Origin: Thioalkalivibrio sp. XN8
GTDB lineage: Bacteria > Pseudomonadota > Gammaproteobacteria > Steroidobacterales > XN24
Direction of reading: 5' to 3'
Length of the DNA: 64,000 nucleotides
NCBI RefSeq assembly: GCF_011058255.1
Contig: NZ_JAALFH010000008.1
Coordinates: 16,001 to 80,000 of the forward strand
Positions 1-10,489 of this stretch are shown here, piece after piece. Within the stretch, counting starts at the first letter, position 1. Every line of letters begins with the position of its first letter. A model generated the notes under the pieces. The model worked only from the letters and a program-made list of their open reading frames with translations. It had not been told where the DNA came from and did no database searches. The translations under genes were made by a program, and so were the position numbers.

Positions 1-660
1 GAAGGCGACGAGTTGGTCGATTACGCCTTCATGGGGACGAATCCAGACGCTGCTGACAATCGTTGGCTGCGGGAAGCCTACGAATGGCAAATTCCGATCA
101 TCTACTTCCTCGGCGTCGCGCCCGGTCTCTACGAGGCTATCTTTCCGGTGTTCGTGATGGGATGGGACGCCAACACATTAAAGGCACGGATTGGTTTTGG
201 TGTTTCGGATAACGACGTCTGGACGCCACCGGAGAACACCGCAGAGCGTCGATATGCGCTGCGGGAAGTGAAGCAACGCCTACATCAAGCTTCATTTAGA
301 GAGGCTGTGATCACGGCCTACAAGGGTCGCTGTGCCTTGTCCGGACTGCCCGAGTCCAGGCTACTGGATGCCGCTCACATCATTGCGGATAAGCACGAGC
401 ATCTTGGCCAGCCAGTCGTGCCAAACGGGATCCCGCTTTCGAAACTCCACCATGCAGCTTTTGATGCACAATTGATCGGTATCGATCCGGACTTCGCGGT
501 ACACATATCAGAGAGGCTGCTCTCGCAAAGCGATGGACCGATCTTAGAGGCGTTGAAGCAACTAAGTGGGTCTCAGTTGCGGTTGCCCTCTAGAAAGGCC
601 GATTGGCCAGATCAAGAGCGGTTGGCTCTAAGATTTGCGCGCTTTTTAGGTGCGGCATGA
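1..660 (+). CDS. HNH endonuclease, C-terminal part (5' end outside window)
   Basis: The reading frame is open from base 1, so the gene begins upstream and about 219 C-terminal residues are seen. The C-terminal half carries an HNH nuclease signature: a Cys in YKGRCALSG, then LLDAAHI, then NGIPLSKLHHAAFD, the AHI...NG..L...HHAAFD pattern of COG3440-type predicted restriction endonucleases. Such proteins are usually metal-dependent DNA nucleases with an N-terminal target-sensing domain, which is cut off here. It lies just before a TIR protein and a type I restriction locus, which fits a defence role. The HNH call is firm; the substrate is unknown. Confidence 0.8.
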   Translation, partial: EGDELVDYAFMGTNPDAADNRWLREAYEWQIPIIYFLGVAPGLYEAIFPVFVMGWDANTLKARIGFGVSDNDVWTPPENTAERRYALREVKQRLHQASFREAVITAYKGRCALSGLPESRLLDAAHIIADKHEHLGQPVVPNGIPLSKLHHAAFDAQLIGIDPDFAVHISERLLSQSDGPILEALKQLSGSQLRLPSRKADWPDQERLALRFARFLGAA

Positions 661-816
661 TTCGCTTATCTAGCCAAACTCGGTCATTAGGGATTGGGGT
701 ACCACAATGCTCTTTATTCGATCGACTGTAGTCGGGCTTGCGATTCTCCAGTTCCTTCGGGCGGTAGTCTGGATACCCCCGGGAGGTGTCTGGAAGCAGT
801 GGAACGAGGTACGGAC

Positions 817-1908
817 ATGACCGAGTTCGCGCTTCCCTCTAAGCTCATTCCGGCCTTCCGGCGCTTACGGCAACATTACCAGCGCCGCGCCGAATCCGAG
901 CTTTGTGCGCTGATAGAGGCGAGTAGCATCTTCGCCAAAACTGGTACTGACTATGACCCATGGGATGGTGGCACGTACGGTCATGACGTTTATATTTTCC
1001 TTCCCGAGGAGATGCTTGGTCTCCTTGATTTGGATGAGCAAGCAGCGATGCAAGATCGCATTCAAGAAGATCTAAGAAAGGCCACCCCAGAGGTCGAAAA
1101 CGAATATGTCAGGGCCGTGTATATCAATGCCCGATACGAATCAGACCCTAACGTTCAGCAGTCGACGCCCTTTTCAATCGAGCCGATAGCTCGCCCTCAG
1201 GACGTCGGGTTGTGGAAGGCCAACGCTCTACGACTGTTCATAAGCCACCGAGATGAGGATAAGTTGGCTGCACGATCGCTAGCTAATGCTCTAGAGGCAT
1301 ATGGCGTCTCCGCCTTTGTTGCGCACGACGCAATCAAGCCCATGAAGGAGTGGCAGAAAGAGATACTCAATGGCCTGGCTACGATGGAAGTAATGTTGGT
1401 CCTTCTGAGCGATCGCTTTCACGAAAGCGTATGGACCAACCAAGAGGTTGGGTTCGCGCTCGGTCGCGGCATTCCGATCATTTGCCTGAAAATCGGAAAC
1501 CTAAACCCAAAAGGGTTTCTCAGTGCCCATCAAGCAATGAAACGGAAACCCGAAGAGCTCGAATTGGCTGCATCGGACATCCTAAAGTCACTATTAGGGG
1601 AGGTTAGGCAAGCTGGGCGGGTCAAGGAGGTGCTAATCGAAGCCTTTATCAGCTCTGGTAGCTACCATGATGCGATTGCCAACTTGAAGCGGCTAACCGA
1701 GACCACAGATAAGCTGACAGAGAGCGATTTCGACCTTATCGCGAAAGGGTATGCAGAAAACGATCAGTTACATACCTGTGTAGGTATACACAACCGTCGT
1801 AACTGGTTTAAGAGATACCTAGAGAGTGCAACTGGTAAAGAACTTGAATTCAATGGAAAGCAGATTCTGGAGTCGTCTAGAGGGTTCGACGATGATATTC
1901 CGCTCTAG
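817..1908 (+). CDS. TIR-domain protein, probable defence effector
   Basis: 363 residues starting at ATG 817, chosen because GAGG (806-809) lies 7 nt upstream; the frame is open further 5' but has no good ribosome site. A TIR domain spans about residues 139-245: LRLFISHRDEDK at its start, the LVLLSDRFHES strand, and WTNQEVGFALG with Glu210 at the position of the catalytic glutamate of NAD-cleaving TIRs. The N-terminal ~130 residues and C-terminal ~115 residues match no family I recognise. Bacterial TIR proteins in defence loci often deplete NAD or make signalling nucleotides after phage sensing. No ThsA-like partner is visible. Function is inferred from the domain and from the HNH and hsd neighbours. 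Confidence 0.75.
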   Translation: MTEFALPSKLIPAFRRLRQHYQRRAESELCALIEASSIFAKTGTDYDPWDGGTYGHDVYIFLPEEMLGLLDLDEQAAMQDRIQEDLRKATPEVENEYVRAVYINARYESDPNVQQSTPFSIEPIARPQDVGLWKANALRLFISHRDEDKLAARSLANALEAYGVSAFVAHDAIKPMKEWQKEILNGLATMEVMLVLLSDRFHESVWTNQEVGFALGRGIPIICLKIGNLNPKGFLSAHQAMKRKPEELELAASDILKSLLGEVRQAGRVKEVLIEAFISSGSYHDAIANLKRLTETTDKLTESDFDLIAKGYAENDQLHTCVGIHNRRNWFKRYLESATGKELEFNGKQILESSRGFDDDIPL

Positions 1909-2088
1909 AAGAGCCGATATAGGTTTGTTGGGGATATCGGCCGCTTTCGCTGACCAGGTATTGCTCAGGACGCTGAATCTAATCGTCGCTTTTCTCTTCG
2001 AGCGTTCTTCGTGGTCGATTTACCGGCCGTTCAAATCCGCCCAGTGTGCTGGTGTCGCGCGTCAATGAATGTGCCGTAACCACTGATC

Positions 2089-2238
2089 ATGACCCCGGAA
2101 CAAGAAGCCAGAGTTGAGGTTGACCGGCTACCCCAGCTCGCCGGCTGGTCCGCATTGAATGCTTCGGACGCGAACATTCACGCGTCGCGCGGCGTGGCGA
2201 TCCGCGAATGCCCCGTCATGCGCGATGTCAAAGGCTAG
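2089..2238 (+). pseudogene. Relic of a type I restriction HsdR subunit (N-terminus only)
   Basis: A 49-codon frame begins MTPEQEARVEVD and contains the block NIHASRGVAIRE. This resembles the N-terminus of EcoEI/EcoKI-type HsdR proteins, where a TPEQ.AR..ID helix is followed by a RGVA(I/L)RE strand before the nuclease core. It stops at TAG 2236-2238, far short of the ~800-1000 residues expected, and no further homology is seen downstream. It looks like the remnant of a different R-M system replaced by the intact locus. The rest of 1909-2372 shows no convincing gene; a frame reading through 1826-2068 is a shadow of the TIR gene. Confidence 0.55.
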
Positions 2239-2372
2239 GCCCCAGCACCCGCATCATCAGCCGTGCGAAACTGAGAAATTAGTAAAGAATGCACAATTCA
2301 AGCAGGGCTGTTGAAGGCTCTGACCCCTATGTTCCAATGACAGGTTAGAAGTGTTTAAACGGGATTTATGTG

Positions 2373-3938
2373 ATGACAAGCACCCAACAACGCGCCGCCC
2401 TGCAACGCCAGATCTGGCAAATCGCCAACGATGTCCGCGGCGCGGTTGATGGATGGGATTTCAAGCAATACGTCCTCGGCGCGCTGTTTTACCGTTTCAT
2501 CAGCGAGAACTTCATTGACTACATCACCGGGGGCGATGAGTCTGTGGATTACGCCGCAATGGATGATGACGACAAAAACATTGCGGCCGCAAAAGAAGAT
2601 GCCATCAGGACCAAGGGCTACTTCATCTACCCCAGCCAGTTGTTTTTCAACGTGGCCGCCAGTGCCAACACCAACGAGAGCCTGAACACTGATCTGGCCG
2701 CTATCTTTACCGCCATTGAAGCGTCTGCCAGCGGCTACCCTTCGGAACAAGACATCAAAGGCCTGTTTGCTGACTTCGATACCACCAGCAGTCGGCTCGG
2801 CAACACGGTCAAAGACAAGAACGCACGCTTAGCCGCTGTTCTCAAAGGCGTGGCGGGGCTGGACTTTGGCAGCTTCGATGCCAGCCACATCGACCTGTTT
2901 GGTGACACCTACGAGTTTCTCATCTCCAACTACGCCGCCAACGCTGGTAAATCGGGCGGTGAGTTTTTCACCCCGCCGCACGTGTCGCGCCTGATCGCGC
3001 AGCTCGCCATGCACAAGCAGACCAGCGTCAACAAGATCTACGACCCGGCCTGTGGCTCAGGCTCGCTGCTGCTGCAAGCCAAAAAGCAGTTTGACGCGCA
3101 CACCATCGAAGAGGGCTTCTTCGGGCAGGAAATCAACCACACCACCTACAATCTGGCGCGGATGAACATGTTCTTGCACAACATCAACTACGACAAGTTC
3201 AACATCCAGCTCGGCAACACCCTGATCGAACCGCAATTTGGCGACGACAAACCCTTCGACGCCATCGTCTCCAATCCGCCGTACTCGGTAAAGTGGGTCG
3301 GCAGCGACGACCCCACGCTGATCAATGACGACCGCTTTGCTCCGGCCGGTGTGCTCGCCCCCAAATCCAAGGCAGACTTTGCCTTTGTGCTGCACGCGCT
3401 CAGCTACCTTTCAGCGAAAGGCCGCGCCGCCATCGTCTGCTTCCCCGGCATCTTCTACCGGGGCGGGGCGGAGCAGAAGATTCGCCAGTACCTGGTGGAC
3501 AACAATTATGTCGAAACGGTGATTTCTCTTGCGCCAAACCTGTTCTTCGGTACCACCATCGCCGTGAACATTTTGGTGCTGTCGAAACACAAGACCGACA
3601 CCAACATCCAATTCATTGACGCCAGCGGTCCGGACTACTTCAAGAAGGAAACCAATAACAACGTGCTGCTGGACACGCACATCGAACAGATCCTGAAGGT
3701 GTTCGACAGCAAAGCGAACGTGGATCACTTCGCCCAGTCCGTGCCGTTAGAGAAAGTGGCCGGCAACGACTACAACCTGTCCGTCAGTAGCTATGTCGAA
3801 GCCAAGGACAACCGCGAAGTGGTGGATATTGCCCAGCTCAATGCCGAGCTGAAATCCACAGTCGCCAAGATCGACAAGCTACGTAAAGACATTGACGCCA
3901 TCGTGGGCGAGATCGAAGGGGAGGAGCAGGAGGCGTGA
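2373..3938 (+). CDS. hsdM: Type I restriction-modification DNA methyltransferase subunit HsdM
   Basis: 521 residues. It is the N6-adenine methyltransferase subunit that, with HsdS, methylates the bipartite type I target using S-adenosylmethionine. The N-terminal helical domain ([22 protein letters not shown]) is typical. SAM-binding motif I is DPACGSG at about 224-230 and catalytic motif IV is NPPY at 301-304. Start ATG 2373 is preferred over the adjoining GTG 2370; GGGA lies about 8 nt upstream. The stop overlaps hsdS by 4 nt (GTGA), indicating translational coupling. Sequence and layout fit the type IC (EcoR124I) family. Confidence 0.95.
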   Translation: MTSTQQRAALQRQIWQIANDVRGAVDGWDFKQYVLGALFYRFISENFIDYITGGDESVDYAAMDDDDKNIAAAKEDAIRTKGYFIYPSQLFFNVAASANTNESLNTDLAAIFTAIEASASGYPSEQDIKGLFADFDTTSSRLGNTVKDKNARLAAVLKGVAGLDFGSFDASHIDLFGDTYEFLISNYAANAGKSGGEFFTPPHVSRLIAQLAMHKQTSVNKIYDPACGSGSLLLQAKKQFDAHTIEEGFFGQEINHTTYNLARMNMFLHNINYDKFNIQLGNTLIEPQFGDDKPFDAIVSNPPYSVKWVGSDDPTLINDDRFAPAGVLAPKSKADFAFVLHALSYLSAKGRAAIVCFPGIFYRGGAEQKIRQYLVDNNYVETVISLAPNLFFGTTIAVNILVLSKHKTDTNIQFIDASGPDYFKKETNNNVLLDTHIEQILKVFDSKANVDHFAQSVPLEKVAGNDYNLSVSSYVEAKDNREVVDIAQLNAELKSTVAKIDKLRKDIDAIVGEIEGEEQEA

Positions 3939-5071
3939 GCAGCCTGAACTTTATGGACAAATTGCTAGATGGAGTCGCGGTAGAGTGGAAGGTGCTGGGG
4001 ACTGTTATTAAATTAGAAAAAGGCAGGCAGAGAAATAAGGATTTACTATCTGAGAATGGACTTTATCCTGCATATAACGGGGGCATTTCTCATTCCGGAT
4101 TCACCGACACTTACAACTTCACTGAAAACAAAACCATAGTGAGCCAAGGTGGAGCATCAGCGGGCTATGTCAATTTCGTTACTTCAAAATTCTACGCTAA
4201 TGCGCACTGTTATGTCGTGCTGCCGAACGCTGAAGTGGTTGAAAATAGATATGTTTATCATTTGTTGAAGCTGAATCAGGAAAAGCTAACTAACAAACAG
4301 CACGGCGCTGGTATACCAGCATTGCGAACTAGTGAAATTTTGGACATCCCTATCGCCATCCCATGTCCAGGTAACCCTTCAAAATCACGAGAAATCCAGG
4401 CCGAAATCGTCCGCATTCTGGACACCTTCACCGAACTGACCGCCGAACTGACCGCCGAACTGACCGCCCGCAAGAAGCAATACAACCACTACCGCGACCA
4501 GTTGTTGAGTTTTGAAGGGGGCCGCGTGGAGTGGAAGACTCTGGGCGAGCTCGCCGAGAATCTTGATTCCAAGCGTAAGCCAATTACGAGCAATCAACGG
4601 GATCCGGGCGACATTCCATACTATGGCGCCTCAGGAATCGTAGATTATGTCAAGGACTATCTCTTTGACGGAGACTTCTTGCTGGTCTCCGAAGATGGAG
4701 CCAATTTGTTAGCGCGAAATACGCCAATCGCTTTCAGCATCAGCGGGAAAAGCTGGGTGAACAATCATGCTCATGTACTGAGATTCGAGACATATGATGA
4801 GCGAAAGTACGTTGAATATTATTTAAACAGCATTGACCTAACTCCCTACATTTCGGGCGCAGCACAGCCAAAGCTGAACAAAAAGAATCTGGAGAGTATT
4901 CGCATCCCGGACCCCTCAACCGACGAGAAGAAGCGAATTGTTGGCATCTTGGATAAGTTCGACACTCTGACCAACTCCATCACCGAAGGTCTGCCCCGCG
5001 AAATCGAACTGCGCCAGAAGCAATACACCTATTACCGCGATCTGCTATTGAGCTTCCCAAAGCCGGAATAG
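3935..5071 (+). CDS. hsdS: Type I restriction specificity subunit HsdS, type IC
   Basis: 378 residues with two target-recognition domains (about 10-150 and 200-325) separated by a conserved spacer at about 155-195 and followed by a C-terminal conserved region. The central spacer has three 12-bp units encoding ELTA (residues 167-178), then [16 protein letters not shown]. The C-terminus, [30 protein letters not shown], is the EcoR124I-type second conserved region. It starts at GTG 3935, overlapping the hsdM stop. The first recognition domain is clearly more AT-rich than its surroundings, suggesting it was acquired by domain exchange. The target sequence cannot be read from this. Confidence 0.93.
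   Translation: MSSLNFMDKLLDGVAVEWKVLGTVIKLEKGRQRNKDLLSENGLYPAYNGGISHSGFTDTYNFTENKTIVSQGGASAGYVNFVTSKFYANAHCYVVLPNAEVVENRYVYHLLKLNQEKLTNKQHGAGIPALRTSEILDIPIAIPCPGNPSKSREIQAEIVRILDTFTELTAELTAELTARKKQYNHYRDQLLSFEGGRVEWKTLGELAENLDSKRKPITSNQRDPGDIPYYGASGIVDYVKDYLFDGDFLLVSEDGANLLARNTPIAFSISGKSWVNNHAHVLRFETYDERKYVEYYLNSIDLTPYISGAAQPKLNKKNLESIRIPDPSTDEKKRIVGILDKFDTLTNSITEGLPREIELRQKQYTYYRDLLLSFPKPE
4433..4468 (+). repeat. Three tandem 12-bp repeats in hsdS (GAACTGACCGCC)
   Basis: Three perfect copies of GAACTGACCGCC at 4433-4444, 4445-4456 and 4457-4468 encode [12 protein letters not shown]. In EcoR124I and EcoR124/3 the number of TAEL repeats at this point sets the length of the nonspecific gap in the DNA target. 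A change in copy number here would therefore shift specificity. Confidence 0.92.
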
Positions 5072-5084
5072 ACCGGGGCCTAAG

Positions 5085-6308
5085 ATGAGCACGACGCTGA
5101 CCGATATCGCCCAGCAGTTAAAAGATGCCAACAAGAAGGTGCAGCTGATCTATGCCTTCAACGGCATGGGTAAAACACGTCTGTCGCGGGCGTTCAAGCA
5201 GCTCATTGCACCGAGGGGTGATCGCGATTACCCCGACGATGAGGTTGACGTTCCGGAGCTGTCGCGCAACAAGATTCTCTACTACAACGCCTTCACAGAA
5301 GACTTATTCTATTGGGACAACGACTTGGCACGGGATGCCGAGCCCAGGCTGAGAATTCAGCCGAACACGTTCACGGATTGGGTGCTGATAGAACAAGGTC
5401 AGGACCAGAACATCATCTCAACGTTTCAGCGCTACACCAACGACAAGCTCACGCCGCGCTTCAATGAAGAGCGACCGGAAACGGATCAGGACGGCAAAGA
5501 GATCGTGATAAAGGCCTTTTCGGAAGTCACCTTCTCGATGGAGCGCGGTGACGACACGCGCATGGGAAACCTGAAGATCTCCAAGGGTGAAGAGAGCAAC
5601 TTCGTCTGGAGCATTTTCTACACTTTGCTTGATCAAGTCATTGGCGTGCTCAATGTGCCGGAGCCCGGTGAACGAGAAACCAACGTGTTCGATCAGTTGG
5701 GATACGTGTTCATTGACGACCCGGTGAGTTCGCTGGACGAGAACCATCTGATTCAGCTGGCCGTCGACCTGGCGCAGTTGATCAAATCTAGCCAGTCTGA
5801 AGTCAAGTTCATCATCACCACGCACAATCCGCTTTTTTACAATGTGGTGCACAACGAGTTGAACAGCGACGATGGCAGCTACAAAAAGAAGAGCTTCGAA
5901 AAGTACCGGCTGACGATGCATGGGGATGGCACCTGTCAGCTGATTCCCCAGCCCAATGATTCGCCGTTCTCGTATCACCTCTACCTGAAGGCAGAGCTGG
6001 AAAAGGCCATTGCAAGCGGCCAGGTCAGCAAATACCACTTCAACTTCTTGCGGAACATTCTGGAGAAAACCTCTACGTTCCTTGGCTACAAAAAGTGGGG
6101 TGATTTGTTGCCGAGGACCGACCATGGCCGAACCAATCCGTACGAGGCCAGAATCATCAACATCTCCAGCCATTCAAAGCACGCAGGTGAAGAGGTGGTC
6201 GAGCTCACAGAAGACGACAAGCGGGTGTTGGGTTACTTGGTGAAAGAGTTCAATAAGACCTACCACTTTCAGCAGAATGAAAGCTCGGACAAGGCGAACA
6301 AGAAATAA
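5085..6308 (+). CDS. prrC: PrrC-like anticodon nuclease (ABC-type ATPase) inside the hsd operon
   Basis: 407 residues, close to the ~396 of E. coli PrrC, and in the same place between hsdS and hsdR. The ATPase half has Walker A FNGMGKT (25-31), an ABC-signature-like ISKGEESNF (165-173), Walker B and D-loop [11 protein letters not shown] (208-218), and the H-loop TTHNP (245-249). The C-terminal part has Arg323-x3-Glu327 and then ISSHS with His363, reminiscent of the Arg320/Glu324/His356 nuclease triad of PrrC. PrrC cuts the tRNA-Lys anticodon loop when a phage inhibits the partner restriction enzyme. The ATPase reading is certain; the nuclease reading rests on position, size and the R-x3-E...H pattern. 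It starts 13 nt after hsdS and ends 2 nt before hsdR. Confidence 0.72.
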   Translation: MSTTLTDIAQQLKDANKKVQLIYAFNGMGKTRLSRAFKQLIAPRGDRDYPDDEVDVPELSRNKILYYNAFTEDLFYWDNDLARDAEPRLRIQPNTFTDWVLIEQGQDQNIISTFQRYTNDKLTPRFNEERPETDQDGKEIVIKAFSEVTFSMERGDDTRMGNLKISKGEESNFVWSIFYTLLDQVIGVLNVPEPGERETNVFDQLGYVFIDDPVSSLDENHLIQLAVDLAQLIKSSQSEVKFIITTHNPLFYNVVHNELNSDDGSYKKKSFEKYRLTMHGDGTCQLIPQPNDSPFSYHLYLKAELEKAIASGQVSKYHFNFLRNILEKTSTFLGYKKWGDLLPRTDHGRTNPYEARIINISSHSKHAGEEVVELTEDDKRVLGYLVKEFNKTYHFQQNESSDKANKK

Positions 6309-6310
6309 GC

Positions 6311-9300
6311 ATGCACGACTACAAGACCATTGCCGAGTCCAGAAATTTCATCGTTCTGGACAAGTACAGCAAGGAATGGCAAGTCCATGAGAACTACCAG
6401 AGCGAAGGCGATCTGGAGCGCGAGTTCATTCAGGATCTGGTGAATCAGGGCTATGAGGCTCCGCAGGGGCTGAACACGCCTGAAGCCATGCTGGTCAATG
6501 TGCGTGAGCAGCTGCAAACACTGAATGACGTGGCGTTTGAAGATGGCGAGTGGCTGCGTTTTGTCGAGACCTGGCTGGACAAGCCCAGCGATGGCATCGT
6601 CGAGAAGACCCGCAAGATTCACGATGACTACGTTCATGACTTTGTCTTTGACGATGGGCATATCCAGAATATTTATCTAATGGATAAGAGGAACATCGCC
6701 CGTAACAAAGTGCAGGTGATCAAGCAGTTCGAGCAGACCGGCAGTCACGCGAATCGGTACGACGTCACAATCCTGGTCAATGGTTTGCCGCTGGTGCAGG
6801 TGGAATTGAAGAAGCGCGGCGTGGCGATTCGCGAGGCCTTCAATCAGGTGCACCGCTACAGCAAGGAGAGCTTCAACAGCGAGCACTCTCTGTTCAAGTA
6901 TTTGCAGCTGTTCGTGGTCTCCAACGGCACCGACAGCCGTTATTTTGCGAATACCACGCAGCGCAACAAGAACAGCTTCGACTTCACCATGAATTGGGCG
7001 AAGGCCGACAACAGCCTGATCAAGGATCTGAAGGATTTCACAGCCACCTTCTTCCAAAAGCACACGCTACTTAATGTGCTTCTACACTATTCGGTGTTTG
7101 ACAGCAGTAACACATTGCTGATCATGCGCCCGTATCAGATCGCCGCGACCGAACGCATTCTTTGGAAGATCAACAGCGCGTATCAGGCGAAGAATTGGAG
7201 CAACACCGAAAGCGGTGGGTTCGTCTGGCACACCACAGGCTCGGGCAAGACCCTCACCAGCTTCAAGGCGGCACGCCTAGCCACCGAGCTAGATTTTATC
7301 GAAAAGGTGTTCTTCGTGGTGGACCGCAAGGATCTGGATTACCAGACCATGAAGGAATACCAGCGCTTCTCACCGGACAGTGTGAATGGGTCGGACAGCA
7401 CCGCGGGGCTGAAGCGTAACCTGGACAAGGATGACAACAAGATCATCGTCACGACCATCCAGAAGCTGAACAACCTGATGAAGAGCGAGAGCGACTTGCC
7501 GGTCTACGGACAGCAAGTGGTGGTCATTTTTGACGAGTGCCACCGCAGCCAGTTCGGTGAAGCGCAGAAGAACCTGAAGAAGAAGTTCAAGAAGTTCTAC
7601 CAGTTCGGCTTTACCGGCACGCCGATTTTCCCTGAGAACGCTCTCGGCGCTGACACCACCGCCAGCGTGTTCGGCCGTGAGCTGCATTCGTACGTGATCA
7701 CCGATGCCATTCGCGATGAGAAGGTGCTGAAGTTCAAGGTCGACTACAACGATGTGCGCCCGCAGTTCAAGGCCATCGAAACTGAGCAGGATGAGAAAAA
7801 GCTAAGCGCGGCGGAGAATAAGCAAGCCTTGCTGCACCCTGACCGCATCCGCGAGATCACGCAATACATTCTGAACAACTTCCGGCAGAAAACCCACCGC
7901 CTGCAGGCAGGCAACAAGGGCTTCAACGCCATGTTCGCGGTCAGCAGCGTGGATGCCGCCAAGCTGTATTACGAGTCCTTCAAGACGCTACAGAAGGGTA
8001 GCGACAAGTCTTTACGGGTGGCGACCATTTTCTCGTTTGCCGCTAACGAGGAGCAGGACGCGGTCGGCGACATTCAGGACGAGAGCTTTGATGTCTCTGC
8101 CATGAACAGCAGCGCCAAGGAGTTTCTGAGCGCGGCGATTGCGGACTACAACGCGCTATTCAAGACCAACTTCAGCGTGGACAGCAACGGCTTCCAAAAC
8201 TATTACCGTGATCTGGCCAAGCAGGTGAAAGCCAAGGAGATCGACCTGCTGATCGTGGTGGGCATGTTCCTAACCGGCTTTGATGCGCCCAGGCTGAATA
8301 CGTTGTTCGTGGACAAGAACCTGCGATACCACGGGCTGATTCAGGCGTATTCGCGAACCAACCGTATTTTTGACGCCACCAAGACCTTCGGCAATATCGT
8401 CACCTTTCGCGACCTGGAGCAGGCGACCATCGCCGCCATCACCTTGTTCGGCGACAAGAACACCAAAAACGTTGTGCTGGAGAAGAGCTACAAGGAATAC
8501 ATGGAAGGCTTCACCGATGTGGCCACTGGTGAGGCACGACGTGGTTTCGTGGACGTTGTGAAGGAGCTTGAGCAGCGCTTTCCTGACCCCGCTGCCATTG
8601 AAAAGGAAGCGGACAAGAACGCCTTCGCCAAGCTGTTTGGTGAGTATTTGCGCGTTGAGAACGTGCTGCAGAATTACGACGAGTTTGCCAGCCTCAAGGC
8701 TTTGCAAGATCTCGACACGAACGATGCGACGGCGGTTGAGGCCTTCAAGGCCAAGCACTACCTGGACGATGACGCATTGGCCGCCTTGAAAGATATTCAC
8801 ATTCCCTCTGAGCGGAAGATTCAGGACTACCGCTCAACCTACAACGACGTTCGCGACTGGTTGCGTCGGCAGAAGGATTCTGCCGACAAAGATAAATCGA
8901 CAATCGACTGGGATGACGTTGTCTTTGAGGTAGACCTGCTCACGTCCCAGGAAATCAACCTTGACTATATTCTGGAGCTGATTTTCGAGCACAACAAGAA
9001 GACAAAGAGCAAAGCAGAGCTAGTGGACGAAGTACGCCGGGTGATTCGCGCAAGCCTGGGCAACCGGGCCAAGGAAAGCCTGGTCGTTGATTTCATCAAT
9101 CAGACGGATTTGGACGAGATCGGCGACAAGGCCAGCGTGATCGAAGCCTTCTTTATCTTTGCACAAGCAGTACAACAGCGTGAAGCGCAAGAATTGATCG
9201 ACGCCGAAAACCTGAATGCCGAGGCGGCTAGACACTATATCGCCAGCTCACTCAAGCGCGAGTATGCCAGTGACAGTGGTACAGAACTCAACGCTGCCTT

Positions 9301-9409
9301 GCCAAAGATGAGCCCGCTTAACCCGCAATACCTGACCAAAAAGCAGACGGTGTTCCAGAAAATCGCCGCGTTCGTCGAGAAGTTTAAGGGCGTGGGCGGA
9401 CATGTCTAA
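6311..9409 (+). CDS. hsdR: Type I restriction endonuclease subunit HsdR, type IC
   Basis: 1032 residues; EcoR124I HsdR is about 1038. The nuclease core has Asp151 (RYDVTILV) and Glu165-x-Lys167 (VELKK), the same numbering as the catalytic residues of EcoR124I, and Lys220 is also present. The motor has Walker A TTGSGKT with Lys313, DECH at 408-411, FTGTP, and a C-terminal helicase lobe with [10 protein letters not shown] and QAYSRTNR. The subunit translocates DNA using ATP and cleaves at a distance when bound to HsdM2S. It starts 2 nt after the PrrC-like gene and is presumably co-transcribed. All catalytic motifs are intact. Confidence 0.96.
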   Translation: MHDYKTIAESRNFIVLDKYSKEWQVHENYQSEGDLEREFIQDLVNQGYEAPQGLNTPEAMLVNVREQLQTLNDVAFEDGEWLRFVETWLDKPSDGIVEKTRKIHDDYVHDFVFDDGHIQNIYLMDKRNIARNKVQVIKQFEQTGSHANRYDVTILVNGLPLVQVELKKRGVAIREAFNQVHRYSKESFNSEHSLFKYLQLFVVSNGTDSRYFANTTQRNKNSFDFTMNWAKADNSLIKDLKDFTATFFQKHTLLNVLLHYSVFDSSNTLLIMRPYQIAATERILWKINSAYQAKNWSNTESGGFVWHTTGSGKTLTSFKAARLATELDFIEKVFFVVDRKDLDYQTMKEYQRFSPDSVNGSDSTAGLKRNLDKDDNKIIVTTIQKLNNLMKSESDLPVYGQQVVVIFDECHRSQFGEAQKNLKKKFKKFYQFGFTGTPIFPENALGADTTASVFGRELHSYVITDAIRDEKVLKFKVDYNDVRPQFKAIETEQDEKKLSAAENKQALLHPDRIREITQYILNNFRQKTHRLQAGNKGFNAMFAVSSVDAAKLYYESFKTLQKGSDKSLRVATIFSFAANEEQDAVGDIQDESFDVSAMNSSAKEFLSAAIADYNALFKTNFSVDSNGFQNYYRDLAKQVKAKEIDLLIVVGMFLTGFDAPRLNTLFVDKNLRYHGLIQAYSRTNRIFDATKTFGNIVTFRDLEQATIAAITLFGDKNTKNVVLEKSYKEYMEGFTDVATGEARRGFVDVVKELEQRFPDPAAIEKEADKNAFAKLFGEYLRVENVLQNYDEFASLKALQDLDTNDATAVEAFKAKHYLDDDALAALKDIHIPSERKIQDYRSTYNDVRDWLRRQKDSADKDKSTIDWDDVVFEVDLLTSQEINLDYILELIFEHNKKTKSKAELVDEVRRVIRASLGNRAKESLVVDFINQTDLDEIGDKASVIEAFFIFAQAVQQREAQELIDAENLNAEAARHYIASSLKREYASDSGTELNAALPKMSPLNPQYLTKKQTVFQKIAAFVEKFKGVGGHV

Positions 9410-9650
9410 TCTAAGTAATCCAGGTTTAGACCCGGCCAAGCTGCGCCGCCTGCTGGTGGACCTGATCGACAAGCCTTTGGACTTGATGGAGCACTACGTG
9501 CCGGTTGCATGGATTAAGACGGTGCCGCTGGAGTAGGCCATCAAGGAGAAAGGCTTCTTCGGTAACCAGAACAGTGTCGCTAAGCCGAAGGCAATGAAGT
9601 GGGTGCATAACATGGAGCGCCTTAAGAGTCGCTTCGGGATTAAGGACTAG
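9402..9650 (+). pseudogene. Small post-hsdR gene interrupted by an in-frame TAG
   Basis: A frame opening at ATG 9402 overlaps the end of hsdR by 8 nt. It encodes 44 residues ([18 protein letters not shown]...TVPLE), meets TAG at 9534-9536, then continues in the same frame for 37 more codons (AIKEKGFFGNQN...RLKSRFGIKD) to TAG 9648-9650. Composition and codon use continue smoothly across the stop, so an ~82-residue protein was probably broken by one change, plausibly CAG to TAG. No family is recognised. Its position after hsdR suggests an accessory role in the restriction locus. Confidence 0.5.
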
Positions 9651-9664
9651 GTTAGGAGCCCCGT

Positions 9665-10456
9665 ATGACGGAAGCTCCGGCCGCCAAAATTTCTCGGTTG
9701 CTCATCCAGCGTGGCCGCAAGCTGTTTCGCGGGCCTTCTCAGAATCTAGAATCCACCGGCAACGCCAACGCCGATCGCATGGTGAACGACCTGGATCGGC
9801 AGCCTCATGCGTTCGTCATCGCTTGCATCATGAGCCGCCAGATGCGAGCGGAGCGCTGCTGGATTATCCCTTACGAGTTCAAGCATCGAGTTGGGACGTT
9901 CGATATGAAACGGCTGCGCCGTCTCAGCGATGCCGAGGTCCTCGACGCGTTCTCCAGGCCAACACCGCTGCACCGATACAACGCGGAGATGGCACGGAAC
10001 TTCCAGTTCGCTATTCAACTGATTGCTGCCAAATATCGAGGCGATGCATCGCGCATCTGGGCCAATGAGCCCTCTAGCGCCGAGCTCGTCTATCGCTTTC
10101 TTGAATTCCGCGGGGTCGGGCCGAAGATCGCCACCATGGCAGCGAACATCCTAGCCAGACAATTCAAGGTGCCGCTTCGGGATTACTACTCCATAGACGT
10201 GTCCGCGGATGTCCACGTGAAACGCGTTTTCGAGCGATTGGGCTTGGTTGGGCCCAATGCTGATGTGAATCAGGTAATTTTCCGGGCGCGGAGTCTAAGC
10301 CCCGAATTCCCGGGATTGCTGGACTTCCCAGCGTGGGAGATCGGGCGGCACTGGTGCAGGCCGAGACGCTCGGATTGCGCAAGCTGTTATATGCGGAAGG
10401 TTTGTCCTACGGCGGCTTCCGGGTCATTGGACACGGGCGTGGTTCGAATGGATTAG
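9665..10456 (+). CDS. HhH-GPD DNA glycosylase of the endonuclease III family
   Basis: 263 residues; ATG 9665 is preceded by AGGAG at 9654-9658. A helix-hairpin-helix with the catalytic lysine is seen in FRGVGPKIA (Lys154), followed by SADVHVKRVFERLG with Asp182 at the catalytic Asp position. The C-terminus has a 4Fe-4S motif C231-x6-C238-x2-C241-x5-C247 (HWCRPRRSDCASCYMRKVCP). These are the Nth/MutY-type features of a base-excision glycosylase. The Lys-Asp spacing (28) is longer than in E. coli Nth (18), so this is a divergent branch and the substrate lesion is unknown. Its place among restriction and nuclease genes suggests an accessory or defence-linked enzyme. Confidence 0.8.
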   Translation: MTEAPAAKISRLLIQRGRKLFRGPSQNLESTGNANADRMVNDLDRQPHAFVIACIMSRQMRAERCWIIPYEFKHRVGTFDMKRLRRLSDAEVLDAFSRPTPLHRYNAEMARNFQFAIQLIAAKYRGDASRIWANEPSSAELVYRFLEFRGVGPKIATMAANILARQFKVPLRDYYSIDVSADVHVKRVFERLGLVGPNADVNQVIFRARSLSPEFPGLLDFPAWEIGRHWCRPRRSDCASCYMRKVCPTAASGSLDTGVVRMD

Positions 10457-10489
10457 CGGCCTTCACGGACTCGAAAGGGATTGTCAGAA

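Noticed and set aside
1826..2068. 80-codon frame overlapping the TIR gene end
   Set aside because: Out of frame with the TIR gene and without any conserved pattern; a shadow frame.
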